A stretch of DNA of 64,000 nucleotides. It comes from Olivibacter sp. XZL3. GTDB lineage: Bacteria; Bacteroidota; Bacteroidia; Sphingobacteriales; Sphingobacteriaceae. The first letter of the stretch is position 1; each line of letters begins with the position of its first letter. Below the pieces are notes generated by a model that saw only the letters and a list, made by a program, of their open reading frames with translations, ran no database searches and was not told where the DNA came from. The stretch is from the NCBI RefSeq assembly GCF_004368405.1, contig NZ_SBJH01000072.1, positions 38,394 through 102,393 of the forward strand, given 5' to 3'. Below, in pieces: positions 35,239 to 44,368 of this stretch. The position numbers and the translations under genes are program-made.

Positions 35239-36009
35239 TTATTTAGTTGGCGACAAATAGGTCATACCACCATCAACAAGGAGTTCAGCACCAAGCATAA
35301 ACGAAGAATCATCAGAAGCTAGAAAAACTGCTGTTTTACCAATGTCAGATGGTTGCCCAATTCTGCCTATCGGCATTTCGTCTGCCCAGTATTTTTTTAC
35401 AGCTTCAAGTTGTTCCGTAGGAACAAACCTCTCAAATACCGGTGTATCTGTTGTGCCTGGCGTTATTACGTTTACTCTGATTTTTCTGCCTAAAAGGTCG
35501 TTCGAAAATCCTTTTGCAAAATGGATTACAGCCGCCTTGGTAGCGCCATAAAGCGTAAAATTGGAATATGCCCGATGCGCTGCGTTTGACCCGAGAAGAA
35601 TAATAGAACCACCATCATTCATATACGGCAGTCCTTTATGAACAGTGAAATAAACACTTTTCAGGTTTAAATTCATCGTCTTGTCATAGTCGGATTCGCC
35701 AATATCTTCCACAGAACCAAATGCTGCTCCTGTAACTGCACCGCCGGCATTGGCTACGATCACGTCTATTTTACCAAACTTTTCAGATGTTTCTTTAAAT
35801 ACTCGTTCCAAGTCGGCAAGGTTGGTTACATCGGCATTGATCGCTATAAAGTTATCTCCAAGCTGAGCTACAGAACGATCTAATGTTTCCTGATTTCTGC
35901 CAACAATAACTCCTTTAGCACCTTCATTTTTAAATTCTTGGGCAATGCCAAACCCAATGCCACTATTACCACCTGTAATAACTGCTACTTTGTTTATTAA
36001 TCTACTCAT
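35239..36009 (-). CDS. SDR family oxidoreductase
   Basis: A 256-residue classical SDR. It shows ITGGNSGIGFGIA (cofactor turn), the NAGGAV strand, LGSNAAHRAYSNFTLYGATKAA with the Ser-Tyr-Lys catalytic set, and a C-terminal LGAELLVDGGMTYL. It is divergent from the HxlR regulator with 105 bases between starts, a common arrangement in which the regulator senses an electrophile and controls the reductase. The 163 bases downstream hold no gene I recognise. Confidence 0.92.
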   Translation of the reverse strand: MSRLINKVAVITGGNSGIGFGIAQEFKNEGAKGVIVGRNQETLDRSVAQLGDNFIAINADVTNLADLERVFKETSEKFGKIDVIVANAGGAVTGAAFGSVEDIGESDYDKTMNLNLKSVYFTVHKGLPYMNDGGSIILLGSNAAHRAYSNFTLYGATKAAVIHFAKGFSNDLLGRKIRVNVITPGTTDTPVFERFVPTEQLEAVKKYWADEMPIGRIGQPSDIGKTAVFLASDDSSFMLGAELLVDGGMTYLSPTK

Positions 36010-36061
36010 TACTATATATTTTTAAATCTGTTCGCAAAGGTATTATCAATAGTTTATCTTT

Positions 36062-36099
36062 GTAACTATTATAGTATATTCTGGTTACTATTGGGTAAC
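36062..36099. promoter_or_regulatory. Probable HxlR operator between the SDR and HxlR genes
   Basis: GTAAC at 36062, GTTAC at 36084 and GTAAC at 36095 lie in the divergent intergenic region; the last two form an inverted repeat GTTAC-N6-GTAAC. A TATCTTTG at 36055-36062, matching the -7 consensus for the plus strand, abuts the first copy. Autoregulation by the HxlR protein is the natural inference. Confidence 0.5.
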
Positions 36100-36114
36100 T
36101 ACAATTTTTTATAT

Positions 36115-36462
36115 ATGAGAGACGACAGGTTTTGCAATTCGCATTGCCCATTTACGCGAGCTATTGGCACTATTGGCAATAAATGGAAACCAATAATCAT
36201 AGATGTTATTGGCAATCGTACCATTCGTTTTGGTCAGCTAGATTCCATTATACCACTCATTTCAAGGAAAGTACTGACCGAACAACTAAAAGAGTTGGAA
36301 GAGGATGGACTATTGGAAAGATTGGCCTATAAGGAGATACCGCCAAGGGTAGAATATAAGCTGTCTGAAAAAGGCTTAGCTTTTTTGCCGATTTTAGAAA
36401 ATATAAAAGAATGGAACTTAAAATATGAAGTAGCTCCAATGTCTCTCAATGGGCCGACATAA
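36115..36462 (+). CDS. HxlR family transcriptional regulator
   Basis: A 115-residue winged-helix protein. FCNSHCPFTRAIGTIGNKWKPIII carries the conserved Cys-Pro and the GxKWxxxI start of the family; ISRKVLTEQLKELEEDGLLER is the recognition helix and wing. Start ATG 36115 follows the probable promoter; an upstream in-frame start at 36091 is inside the operator region. The two N-terminal cysteines suggest sensing of oxidants or electrophiles. Confidence 0.92.
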   Translation: MRDDRFCNSHCPFTRAIGTIGNKWKPIIIDVIGNRTIRFGQLDSIIPLISRKVLTEQLKELEEDGLLERLAYKEIPPRVEYKLSEKGLAFLPILENIKEWNLKYEVAPMSLNGPT

Positions 36463-36494
36463 AAAAAAGGCCATCCGTTTGGATTGGCCTTTTT
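36463..36494. terminator. Bidirectional terminator between hxlR and tRNA-Leu
   Basis: AAAAAAGGCCATCC and GGATTGGCCTTTTT form a stem with one bulge and flanking A and T runs. It can end the HxlR transcript on the plus strand and the tRNA transcript on the minus strand. Confidence 0.8.
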
Positions 36495-36495
36495 G

Positions 36496-36581
36496 TACTG
36501 AAGGCGGGAATCGAACCCGCACTCGCTTTTGGGCGAACAGGATTTTAAGTCCTGCGTGTCTACCAGTTCCACCACTTCAGC
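36496..36581 (-). tRNA. tRNA-Leu (anticodon TAA)
   Basis: An 86-nt tRNA on the minus strand with acceptor stem GCTGAAG/CTTCAGT (one G-T pair), D-arm region TGGTGGAACTGGTAGACACG, anticodon stem CAGGA/TCCTG with loop CTTAAAA, a long variable arm TTCGCCCAAAAGCGAG and T-arm GCGGGTTCGATTCCCGC. The long variable arm confirms a class II tRNA. CCA is not encoded. Confidence 0.95.
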
Positions 36582-36606
36582 AGCTATAGTAGCTTTTAAA
36601 ATTAAA

Positions 36607-36630
36607 ATCCTTTCCCGAGAGAAAGGATTC
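36607..36630. terminator. Hairpin between the two tRNA genes
   Basis: AATCCTTTC-CCGAGA-GAAAGGATT forms a 9-bp perfect stem between tRNA-Gly and tRNA-Leu. It may be a processing or termination structure. Confidence 0.55.
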
Positions 36631-36632
36631 GG

Positions 36633-36705
36633 AGCGAAAGACGAGGTTCGAACTCGCGACCTCAACCTTGGCAAGGTTGCGCTCTACCAACTGAGCTACT
36701 TTCGC
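36633..36705 (-). tRNA. tRNA-Gly (anticodon GCC)
   Basis: A 73-nt tRNA on the minus strand with acceptor GCGAAAG/CTTTCGC, D-arm GCTCAGTTGGTAGAGC, anticodon stem CAACC/GGTTG around loop TTGCCAA, T-arm CGAGTTCGAACCTCG and discriminator T. It lies 51 bases upstream of tRNA-Leu on the same strand, probably co-transcribed. Confidence 0.96.
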
Positions 36706-36806
36706 TTGTTTTGACCTTTTTGAGGTCGTTTTTTCCGTTTTGGTGATGCAAATATAGGCAGTTTTACATTTCCAGCAAATTATTTTTTAAAAAAATGTAA
36801 AGTATT

Positions 36807-37295
36807 TTATAAGTTATTGTGACTCAGGATATCAAAAATCAGGTCGTTTTCGTAGCCTTTGGATAGCGCATATTGCACGAGTTTATTTTTCCTTTTATAG
36901 GGGTCGGACTCTTTCAAAATCGCTGCTTTTTTCTCCAGCAAGGCCTCTAATTTCTCCAGATACTCCTCGGGGGGGATGGCCTTCAGGGCATCCTGAATGA
37001 GTCGTGGCGATACCCTATGCATTTTGAGTCCCTGCTTAATCCGTATTCTTCCCCATCCTTTGAGCTTGAATTTTCCGGAGGTGTAGGCTAGGGCAAAGCG
37101 CTCCTCATTTAAAAAGTTCTCGGTAATCAGGTCGGCAATGGTTTCTTCCACCTCACCCTGGTGCAGTCCCCAGGCATAGAGCTTATCGCGCACTTCCTGC
37201 TGACTGCGTTCCTGATAAGCGCAGTAGCTTTCTGCTTTTAATTTTGCTTCGCGCTTGGTATAAATCTTGGGTTTTATCGCTCGCTCATCATCCAT
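36807..37295 (-). CDS. recX: RecX family regulatory protein
   Basis: A 162-residue three-helix-repeat protein that modulates RecA filaments. Conserved segments are ERSQQEVRDKLYAWGL, VEETIADLITENFLNEERFA, YTSGKFKLKGWGRIRIKQGL and a C-terminal RKNKLVQYALSKGYENDLI. Length and order fit RecX. The start codon is separated by 93 bases from the divergent murF-alr start. Confidence 0.92.
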   Translation of the reverse strand: MDDERAIKPKIYTKREAKLKAESYCAYQERSQQEVRDKLYAWGLHQGEVEETIADLITENFLNEERFALAYTSGKFKLKGWGRIRIKQGLKMHRVSPRLIQDALKAIPPEEYLEKLEALLEKKAAILKESDPYKRKNKLVQYALSKGYENDLIFDILSHNNL

Positions 37296-37388
37296 GCTTC
37301 TAAAATCGCAAAAAATTGGCGTATTCCTAAAAAATACTCAATTTTGGACAGTCCGGTGAAGAGGATAAAAGACATTCAGTCCAAGCAG

Positions 37389-39854
37389 ATGAGCAATAAG
37401 GTTTACAATATAAAAGAGATCGCCGATGTTATTGGCGCGACGTCTATCCAATTGGTCGACCCCGCTGCCGTGATTAATACCTTAGCATACGATAGCCGTA
37501 AAATAACGAACTCCAGGCAGGCGCTGTTCTTTGCGCTCGTCGGCAGGAGAGACGGCCACCAGTTTTTACAGGAGGCCTATCGGTCGGGAGTGCGGAATTT
37601 TGTGGTGCATGCGGAGGCTTTTGAGATTGCGGACTGCCCCCACAGCAATTGGCTTGTCGTACCGAATACCTTGCACGCGTTACAGTTGCTAGCCGCCTAT
37701 CATCGCAGGCAATTCGATTATCCCGTGATTGCCATTACGGGAAGTAATGGTAAAACCATTGTGAAAGAATGGCTATATCAGCTGCTGTCGCCGGAATACG
37801 AGATCGTTCGGAGTCCGAAAAGCTACAACTCCCAACTGGGCGTGCCGCTGTCGCTCTGGCAAATGGATGCGCAGCATAACCTGGCTATTATTGAGGCAGG
37901 GATCAGCAAAGTCGGCGAAATGGAAGCTATTGAGGTGATGGTGAAGCCGACGCTGGGCGTGTTGACGAATATCGGCCATGCGCACGACGATGGTTTCGCT
38001 TCAATCCAAGAGAAAACACGTGAAAAGTTGAGGCTTTTTAGCGTTGCCGACATGGTGGTGTATAATCCAACATACGTGGATGCCACAATAGCGGTACCCG
38101 GCAGGCAGCATTTTACCTGGACGATCGGGGAGGGAGCCACGTTATCGGTTGATGCGCATTGGCAGGCGAAAGCCCAGCGATATGTGCTGGAAGCAAATGT
38201 TGAGGGACAAGCGCAGCGCTTAACGGTGCCCTTTACGGATAGGGCCTCCATAGAAAACCTGATTTGCTGTTGGGCGGTGATGTTGGTAATGGGCTATGAA
38301 ATGCCGGTTATTATGAGCCGTTTGCAGACGCTTCTGCCGATAAGTATGCGCTTGGAATTGAAAAAGGGAATCAATAACTGCTCTATCATCGACGATTCTT
38401 ATAGCAATGATTTATCGTCTTTATTGATTGCTTTAGATTTTCTGAAGCAGCAGCGGCAGCATCCTCATCGAACGGTGATACTCTCGGATTTGCCGATAGC
38501 CGCACAGGATACAAGGGCGCTTTATGTTAAGATTGCAACGATGCTGGAGGGAAAGGGAATCGATCGGTTGGTCGGTGTTGGCGAGCACCTTCGGCAACAG
38601 GCGGCCTTATTCCAGATGGACGCTCAGTTTTTTGACACGACGGAGGAGCTACTTGCGCATCTCCCACAGCTCGGGATTCAGAACAGTACCGTGCTGATCA
38701 AGGGAAGCCGTGTTTTTGGCTTCGAAAGGGTAAGCAGGGCGCTTACTTTACAAACGCATGAAACGACGCTCGAAATTAACTTGAATGCCTTAGAGCATAA
38801 CCTTAATACCTACAAGACGCTGTTAAAGCCGGGTACGAAATTAATGGTGATGGTAAAGGCTTTTTCCTACGGAAGTGGCAGTTTTGAAATTGCCAATCTG
38901 TTGCAATTTAATAAGGTGGATTACCTGACTGTTGCCTACGTTGACGAAGGGATTGCGCTTCGGAAAAGTGGCATTACGCTTCCGATTGTGGTGATGAGTC
39001 CGGGGCCGGAGACTTTCGAGCAGCTGATTGCTTACCAGCTGGAGCCGGAAATATACAGCTTTGCAGAACTGGAAGCCTTTATGAGCAGCTTGTCGCCTGC
39101 AGGGCCAGCGCCTTATCCGATACATATTAAGGTCGATACGGGGATGCATCGACTGGGATTTGAGCCGGATGACCTGAGCGAACTGCTGACAAAGTTGAAA
39201 AGCAGCGATAAAATCATCGTAAAAAGTGTATTTTCGCATTTAGCGGCAAGCGGTAGCCCGGAACATGACGCTTTTACGCTGGAACAGATCGGTTTATTTG
39301 ATTCGTTTACAAAAAACTTAGCCTCTGGCCTGGGATATCATTTTGTCAGACATATAGCGAACACGTCTGCGATTTCCCGTTTTCCGCAAGCGCAGTTCGA
39401 TATGGTGCGTTTAGGGATTGGATTGTACGGCGTATCTGCCGACGATTACCGTGCCTTGCCGCTACAGTCTGTAGCTCGCCTTCGCACCGGAATTACACAG
39501 ATTAAGCGGATAAAAGAAGGCGACACCGTGGGCTATAACAGAAAAGGGCGTTTGAACGGGGAAGGGACGATTGCTACGGTAAAAATCGGTTATGCGGATG
39601 GTTATAGTCGGCGCTTCGGAAATGGCGTAGGCAAAATGCGTATAAAAGGGCATCTGGTGCCTACCGTAGGCGATATTTGCATGGATATGTGCATGTTGGA
39701 TGTTACTGGCATTGATGTTGCAGTGGGTGAAGAAGTGTTGGTGATGGGAGATGAGCTGTCGCCGGAATACCTGGCAAAGGCAATTGGCACCATCCCGTAC
39801 GAAATCCTGACGGGTATTTCGCAACGTGTAAGACGCATATATTACTATGAATAA
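37389..39854 (+). CDS. Bifunctional MurF ligase/alanine racemase
   Basis: An 821-residue fusion. Residues about 1-440 are UDP-N-acetylmuramoyl-tripeptide:D-Ala-D-Ala ligase, with the ATP-binding loop ITGSNGKTIVKEW and NSQLGVPLSLW. Residues about 450-821 are alanine racemase, with the PLP-lysine motif VMVKAFSYGSG, KVDTGMHRLGF, and the C-terminal catalytic region VGDICMDMCMLDVT. The fusion couples D-Ala production to its ligation and is known in Bacteroidota. I chose ATG 37389; a TTG at 37344 would add 15 residues. In the MurF part the ATP-loop lysine is present. Confidence 0.94.
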   Translation: MSNKVYNIKEIADVIGATSIQLVDPAAVINTLAYDSRKITNSRQALFFALVGRRDGHQFLQEAYRSGVRNFVVHAEAFEIADCPHSNWLVVPNTLHALQLLAAYHRRQFDYPVIAITGSNGKTIVKEWLYQLLSPEYEIVRSPKSYNSQLGVPLSLWQMDAQHNLAIIEAGISKVGEMEAIEVMVKPTLGVLTNIGHAHDDGFASIQEKTREKLRLFSVADMVVYNPTYVDATIAVPGRQHFTWTIGEGATLSVDAHWQAKAQRYVLEANVEGQAQRLTVPFTDRASIENLICCWAVMLVMGYEMPVIMSRLQTLLPISMRLELKKGINNCSIIDDSYSNDLSSLLIALDFLKQQRQHPHRTVILSDLPIAAQDTRALYVKIATMLEGKGIDRLVGVGEHLRQQAALFQMDAQFFDTTEELLAHLPQLGIQNSTVLIKGSRVFGFERVSRALTLQTHETTLEINLNALEHNLNTYKTLLKPGTKLMVMVKAFSYGSGSFEIANLLQFNKVDYLTVAYVDEGIALRKSGITLPIVVMSPGPETFEQLIAYQLEPEIYSFAELEAFMSSLSPAGPAPYPIHIKVDTGMHRLGFEPDDLSELLTKLKSSDKIIVKSVFSHLAASGSPEHDAFTLEQIGLFDSFTKNLASGLGYHFVRHIANTSAISRFPQAQFDMVRLGIGLYGVSADDYRALPLQSVARLRTGITQIKRIKEGDTVGYNRKGRLNGEGTIATVKIGYADGYSRRFGNGVGKMRIKGHLVPTVGDICMDMCMLDVTGIDVAVGEEVLVMGDELSPEYLAKAIGTIPYEILTGISQRVRRIYYYE

Positions 39855-39870
39855 ATTCTAAACCATAAAA

Positions 39871-40509
39871 ATGTCGAATAGAGCATTAGTGAGATTGTTG
39901 TTTAACTACCTGATTAAAGGGGTGTTGTTTTTAGTGCCATTAGCGGGCGCCTTACTGTTGATTTTCTGGATTGTAGCGACCATTGATTCTGCGTTAAACC
40001 TTAGCTGGCTGATTCGCGACGAAACCGGACAGCCGCTGTATATACCGGGTTTAGGCATTGTGATCATGGTGCTCATCCTAATCTTGGCGGGCGTGGTGGT
40101 GACAAACTTTATTACAGAACCGTTCTATAACCGTTTGTACAAGTTGCTGAATCGGGTGCCTTTGTTTAATACCTTGTACTCTTCGATCAAGGACTTTACC
40201 GAGGCCTTTGTGGGCGATGAGAAAAAATTCAATGAACCGGTTTTGGTGGAAGTGAATGAAACGGGCCTTAAAAAGATCGGTTTTTTAACACAGCATGACC
40301 TACGCAAGATTCATTTGCCTGAAGATGTGATTGTTTATTTCCCGTATTCTTACTCTTTTGCGGGACAGGTATGTGTGGTGAAAGCCAAGCGCGTTACACC
40401 GCTCAAAATGAGTGCGACCGACGCCATGAAGTTGGTAGTTTCGGGCGGGGTAAGTGGATTGGAACACGATGATGACCTGAAAAATGTGAAACCTTTCGCC
40501 GCTGATTAA
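39871..40509 (+). CDS. DUF502 family membrane protein
   Basis: A 212-residue inner membrane protein with two hydrophobic helices, LFNYLIKGVLFLVPLAGALL and PGLGIVIMVLILILAGVVVT, and a soluble C-terminal part beginning VPLFNTLYSSIKDFTEAF, which is the DUF502 signature. The function is unknown. It follows murF-alr by 16 bases and its stop overlaps the convergent methyltransferase by four bases. Confidence 0.9.
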   Translation: MSNRALVRLLFNYLIKGVLFLVPLAGALLLIFWIVATIDSALNLSWLIRDETGQPLYIPGLGIVIMVLILILAGVVVTNFITEPFYNRLYKLLNRVPLFNTLYSSIKDFTEAFVGDEKKFNEPVLVEVNETGLKKIGFLTQHDLRKIHLPEDVIVYFPYSYSFAGQVCVVKAKRVTPLKMSATDAMKLVVSGGVSGLEHDDDLKNVKPFAAD

Positions 40510-41690
40510 TCCACCTTCTTGCAGGAGACAACCAACAGTTGGTTGTCCGGCCCGGTGCAGAAAAATAGATACCGATTGCCACCGTCCTTGATTTTATGTC
40601 TTTTTTTTAACTCCTCGGGTTTTAGTGGAAAGTTGCGGGTAGATACATTGCCCTGAAGGGGCTTTTTGTTCTTTTTGAAGTCGCTATACGCTTCGGTCGT
40701 TTCGATTTCAAAACTACGGCCGATGAAGTCTTTATTAAGCTCCTTGGAGGTGTAAAGGTGGGTATGCTGATGCAGCTTGGATAAACCGAAACGGACGGCG
40801 GTATACCGGAAACACCCCGCTTTTAGGAGCGCAGCATCGGGCTCATATAAGTACTTTTCCGGATCTTGAAAGCTAGGATGACTTGTTTTTTCAAGTAGCT
40901 CATCGAACTCCAAAACCTGCACTGCTGGTCCGTTTAATGCGGCGCAATGAAAGGTGATGGGATGGTCGTCCTTTTTTTCGTCTATGACAAAAAGTAGTTC
41001 TTTACACTCATTGCGCACGCTGATGATGTAGATAGCGCTTAAGTCCGCAAGCTCGTTAATGGCAGCCTGAATGTCTAAAAGCGGTGCTGCTTTGATGATG
41101 AGCGTTTTGCCTTTCTGCTTAAGCAGGGAGCTGTTCTTTACGACATCGGGTTCGCAATCGCTCAATTTAAACACCTTTTGCTGTTTGACCCTTCGGGACG
41201 GGTCGATGTAAATGAAGTCGAAAACCTCGTCGGTCGACCGTAGGTATTCCAGGCCATCCTTGGCGAGAAATTCGATATTCTTTGCTTGCAGCTGCCTTGC
41301 ATTCTGTGCAGCGATGGCCGATAGCGATTCGTTGATTTCACAATGAACCACCCGTGCGGCACGCTGAGCGAAATAATAGCTGTCGACACCAAAGCCGCCG
41401 GTGAGATCAATCACGGAGCTGCCGGAGGTAATTAATTCACTTTTGTAATGCGCTGTAAGCGCGGAGGAGGACTGTTCGATCGCTAATAAGCTTGGGTAAT
41501 AAATGCCTGCAGTTTCAAACCACAAAGGAAGCTTCTTACGGCATCGTCTCATGCCATCCAATTGATTGGCTAACTCCGCCGGACTGACCTCCGGAAACGG
41601 GCTTTTCTGCAAAGCAAGTGCCGCCGGCGCTGTGTCAATACGTGCCCGTAAAAAATGCTGTACTGCTGCTGTTAAAATCGCTTCATTCAT
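40506..41690 (-). CDS. Class I SAM-dependent methyltransferase with THUMP-like C-terminus
   Basis: A 394-residue protein. The Rossmann SAM site is VIDLTGGFGVDSYYFA near residue 95, with CEINESL, and the catalytic loop is FIYIDPSRR. The C-terminal 70 residues, GNVSTRNFPLKPEELKKRHKIKD, form the THUMP-like domain seen in this Bacteroidota family. An RNA substrate is inferred from the domain; the modified nucleoside is not known. It ends in a four-base tail-to-tail overlap with DUF502. Confidence 0.88.
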   Translation of the reverse strand: MNEAILTAAVQHFLRARIDTAPAALALQKSPFPEVSPAELANQLDGMRRCRKKLPLWFETAGIYYPSLLAIEQSSSALTAHYKSELITSGSSVIDLTGGFGVDSYYFAQRAARVVHCEINESLSAIAAQNARQLQAKNIEFLAKDGLEYLRSTDEVFDFIYIDPSRRVKQQKVFKLSDCEPDVVKNSSLLKQKGKTLIIKAAPLLDIQAAINELADLSAIYIISVRNECKELLFVIDEKKDDHPITFHCAALNGPAVQVLEFDELLEKTSHPSFQDPEKYLYEPDAALLKAGCFRYTAVRFGLSKLHQHTHLYTSKELNKDFIGRSFEIETTEAYSDFKKNKKPLQGNVSTRNFPLKPEELKKRHKIKDGGNRYLFFCTGPDNQLLVVSCKKVD

Positions 41691-41719
41691 TTTAGCTTTC
41701 AGATATCAGCAATCAGCCC

Positions 41720-42985
41720 TTACTCCACCGAGCGAATAAGCATTTGGCAGGTGTAATTGTCCTGTAGCTGCATAATAACCTCTTTATTTACCAATACCCG
41801 CTCGATGGTTTGCGGATTGTGGTAGCGGATAGTCACCAGTTCCAGATCACGTTTAAAGTCTACATCATACTGCTTTTTCAACTCCTTAATTAAGGAAACA
41901 ATGTTCTGTTCATCGTAATCTACACTGACCGAAAAACTAACGGCACTATTGTGCATCATGTTGATTTTCAATCGGTGTTTAGCAAATACGTCGAATATAT
42001 GACTGAAATTGTCTTCCACAATAAAAGAGAAATCCTTCGGTAAGATGGAGATGAGTACCTGGTTTACCTTAAAGATAAAAGAGGAAACAGGCAGCGTGCT
42101 ATTGGTTGCCCGTATGAGGGTCCCCTTGCTGTTTGTGTCGAGAAAAGAGCGTACGGCCAAGGCGATGCCCTTGTTTTGTAGGGGTTTAATCGTTTTGGGG
42201 TGGATAACGGTTGCACCATAATAGGTGAGTTCGATCGCATCCAGATAAGAGAGCTCGGGAATTAATTCGGTGGCGTCGAACCACTTCGGGTCGGCATTCA
42301 GTACGCCCGGTACATCTTTCCAGATGGTTACCAGTTCGGCATCGAGCGAGGCGGCGAAAATAGCGGCGGTATAATCGGAGCCTTCCCGGCCCAGCGTCGT
42401 GGTAAAATTCTCCGACGTACTGCCGATGAAACCTTGGGTAACCAATAGGTTTTTTTCCAATAAAGCGGGGATGGACGATTCCATAGCCCGTTGCGTTTTT
42501 TCCCAATTTACGTTTGCTTCCCGGAAGTTATTGTCGGTATGGATATAATTCCGGGCATCGATCCATAAGCTCTTGACGCCTACAACTCGTAAGTAAGCGT
42601 CGATGATCCGGGATGAAATGAGTTCGCCAATCGAAACAATTTGGTCGTATAAATAATCGTATGCATCTTGCGGCTCTTCCTCGATAATCCAATCGATTTC
42701 TACGAAGAAGTTGGCCACATCGTCAAAAATGGGGTTGTTCTTGTCGTCAAACAACTCGTCCAGCATCTGTTCATGAAAGGATTTCACTTTTCCGAACAAA
42801 TCCGGTAGTATAGGGTCTTGCTTATAATAGGCCTTGGTTACCTTTTCTAATAAATCCGTAGTTTTCCCCATGGCAGAAACTACGATGATAAGCTGTTGAT
42901 CTTGAAAGTTTTCTATGATACGGGCAATATTTCTTACCCCTTCTGCATCTTTTACCGATGCGCCTCCGAATTTAAATACCTGCAT
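41720..42985 (-). CDS. Aspartate kinase
   Basis: A 421-residue monofunctional aspartokinase, the first step of Lys/Thr/Met synthesis. It starts QVFKFGGASVKDAEGV, has VVSAMGKTTDLL, the aspartate-binding GREGSDYTAAIFA, and a C-terminal ACT-like region (VSVDYDEQNIVSLIKELKKQ) likely for feedback. It is followed by a lipoprotein gene transcribed in the same direction upstream, separated by seven bases, so both may share a transcript. Confidence 0.94.
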   Translation of the reverse strand: MQVFKFGGASVKDAEGVRNIARIIENFQDQQLIIVVSAMGKTTDLLEKVTKAYYKQDPILPDLFGKVKSFHEQMLDELFDDKNNPIFDDVANFFVEIDWIIEEEPQDAYDYLYDQIVSIGELISSRIIDAYLRVVGVKSLWIDARNYIHTDNNFREANVNWEKTQRAMESSIPALLEKNLLVTQGFIGSTSENFTTTLGREGSDYTAAIFAASLDAELVTIWKDVPGVLNADPKWFDATELIPELSYLDAIELTYYGATVIHPKTIKPLQNKGIALAVRSFLDTNSKGTLIRATNSTLPVSSFIFKVNQVLISILPKDFSFIVEDNFSHIFDVFAKHRLKINMMHNSAVSFSVSVDYDEQNIVSLIKELKKQYDVDFKRDLELVTIRYHNPQTIERVLVNKEVIMQLQDNYTCQMLIRSVE

Positions 42986-42992
42986 TAATTTG

Positions 42993-43820
42993 TTATATAT
43001 CTTGTTCTAGCTGGGCACGTATACGCTTGCCCTCGGCGCTCATCAACGAGTCGATTTGCGCGTAGGGCAACATCAATTTGGTTATGCCAGCTGCATAAGG
43101 CTTGATTTCATATACATTATACAAAAATAGCAAACCTTTTGGGGTTAGGCTAAAGTTATTATTTAAGTGGAAGGTATTATCTTCGAAAAAGTAGGATTCA
43201 TCCAATGCCTGTTCGGGAGATAGGCCTTCCTGTTTCCGGAAAATCTGTTCGGCCACTTTGGTGAGCGACGCCTGCTTTTTTACCGGAATAATCTTTTCCA
43301 AGCCGATGGTATCAACTTTAACGGGATCATAATTGAAAAAAAGGGTCGTATAGTTGCCATGGGCGCCTCCGGTATAGTCGCTAAGCTCTAAAGACACGCA
43401 TAGGTAATCGGGTGTGTTCTGAATGACCTTGGCATACATTTCTGAATACCAGGCTCGCGGATATTCATCTAGTTTGACGAAATCTTCATAGGTCTCGATA
43501 AAGGCTTTTGCTTCCTCTTCAATGGAGTTGTATTGCGTGTCGGGTTGCCGGTTGGCGGTAAACTGCCGTTTAACTAAATCGTTTATTTGCTTGTTTTCGA
43601 ATTCCGGAAAGATCGCGTTAAAATAGGTCGTGTCTTTATTTCCCTCATTGTCTACAACCTCCTTGCTGGATACGCGGTAATGCTCGTAGCTGTAGTGCAG
43701 GGTGTCACTCTTTATAGCAGATTTTTGCTCTGTTCCAGATTGGCATGAGGCGGCCAAAATGAGTATGAAGGCTGGCCATAACATTGGTTTCACAGAAGGT
43801 GACTTTCTTGTTTTTAGCAT
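42993..43820 (-). CDS. Lipoprotein with DUF3298/RsiV-like domain
   Basis: A 275-residue protein with a lipoprotein signal, LILAASCQSG, putting the lipidated Cys near residue 27. The mature part has a DUF4163-like segment (YEHYRVSSKEVVDNEGN) and a DUF3298 C-terminus, VTGGAHG-like DYTGGAHGNYTTLFFNYDP and NFSLTPKGLLFLYNVYEIKPYA. RsiV-type domains bind lysozyme in Bacillus; for Bacteroidota lipoproteins no function is established. It probably faces the periplasm. Confidence 0.85.
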   Translation of the reverse strand: MLKTRKSPSVKPMLWPAFILILAASCQSGTEQKSAIKSDTLHYSYEHYRVSSKEVVDNEGNKDTTYFNAIFPEFENKQINDLVKRQFTANRQPDTQYNSIEEEAKAFIETYEDFVKLDEYPRAWYSEMYAKVIQNTPDYLCVSLELSDYTGGAHGNYTTLFFNYDPVKVDTIGLEKIIPVKKQASLTKVAEQIFRKQEGLSPEQALDESYFFEDNTFHLNNNFSLTPKGLLFLYNVYEIKPYAAGITKLMLPYAQIDSLMSAEGKRIRAQLEQDI

Positions 43821-43889
43821 GTTGGAGCTTTGTTAAACGTAAAAAAGGAACAAATTGGCAATTTAAACTATAGTAACAAGGTAGCTAGG

Positions 43890-44333
43890 TTAATTGTTTA
43901 TGGAGACGTTGATCCACCCGGAGTCGAACGTGGCTTGGTACTTTTTATAAAAGTTGATGGCCGGTTCGTTCCAGTCCAACACTTGCCACACCATGCCGCT
44001 ATAGCCTTTGCTTCGCGCCTCTTCAACCACCTGATCGAATAAAAGCTTGCCGATCCCTTTACCGCGCATTTTTTCGGTAACGATTAAATCCTCTAAGTAA
44101 ATTCTTCTCCCTTTCCAGGTGGAATAACGTATATAATACAAGGCAATGCCGTGTATGGTACCATCCAGTTCGGCTACGTAAGCTTCCCATACCGGCTTGT
44201 TGCCAAAGCCGGCTTCTTCCATCTCTTCCAAGGTAACCGTTACCTCTTCCGGTGCTTTCTCGTACAGCGCCAGTTCCTGTATCAATTCCAAAATTCGTGG
44301 ACAATCTTCTTTTCGTGCTTTACGGATATTCAT
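43890..44333 (-). CDS. GNAT family N-acetyltransferase (thialysine/spermidine type)
   Basis: A 147-residue acetyltransferase. It has RKARKEDCPRILELIQELA, EKAPEEVTVTLEEMEEAGF and the acetyl-CoA loop VTEKMRGKGIGKLLF, then VWQVLDWNEPAINFYKKY, the pattern of the SSAT2/thialysine N-acetyltransferase branch. ATG 44333 is preferred to the longer start at 44366. It lies 35 bases downstream of yggS on the same strand. A small amine substrate is likely. Confidence 0.9.
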   Translation of the reverse strand: MNIRKARKEDCPRILELIQELALYEKAPEEVTVTLEEMEEAGFGNKPVWEAYVAELDGTIHGIALYYIRYSTWKGRRIYLEDLIVTEKMRGKGIGKLLFDQVVEEARSKGYSGMVWQVLDWNEPAINFYKKYQATFDSGWINVSINN

Positions 44334-44368
44334 GCGTATCTGTCGTTGGTTTAGTTTTATGACCAATT

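Noticed and set aside
35125..35322. Plus-strand open frame overlapping the SDR 3' end
   Set aside because: It overlaps a solid SDR gene antisense, and I see no family or promoter.
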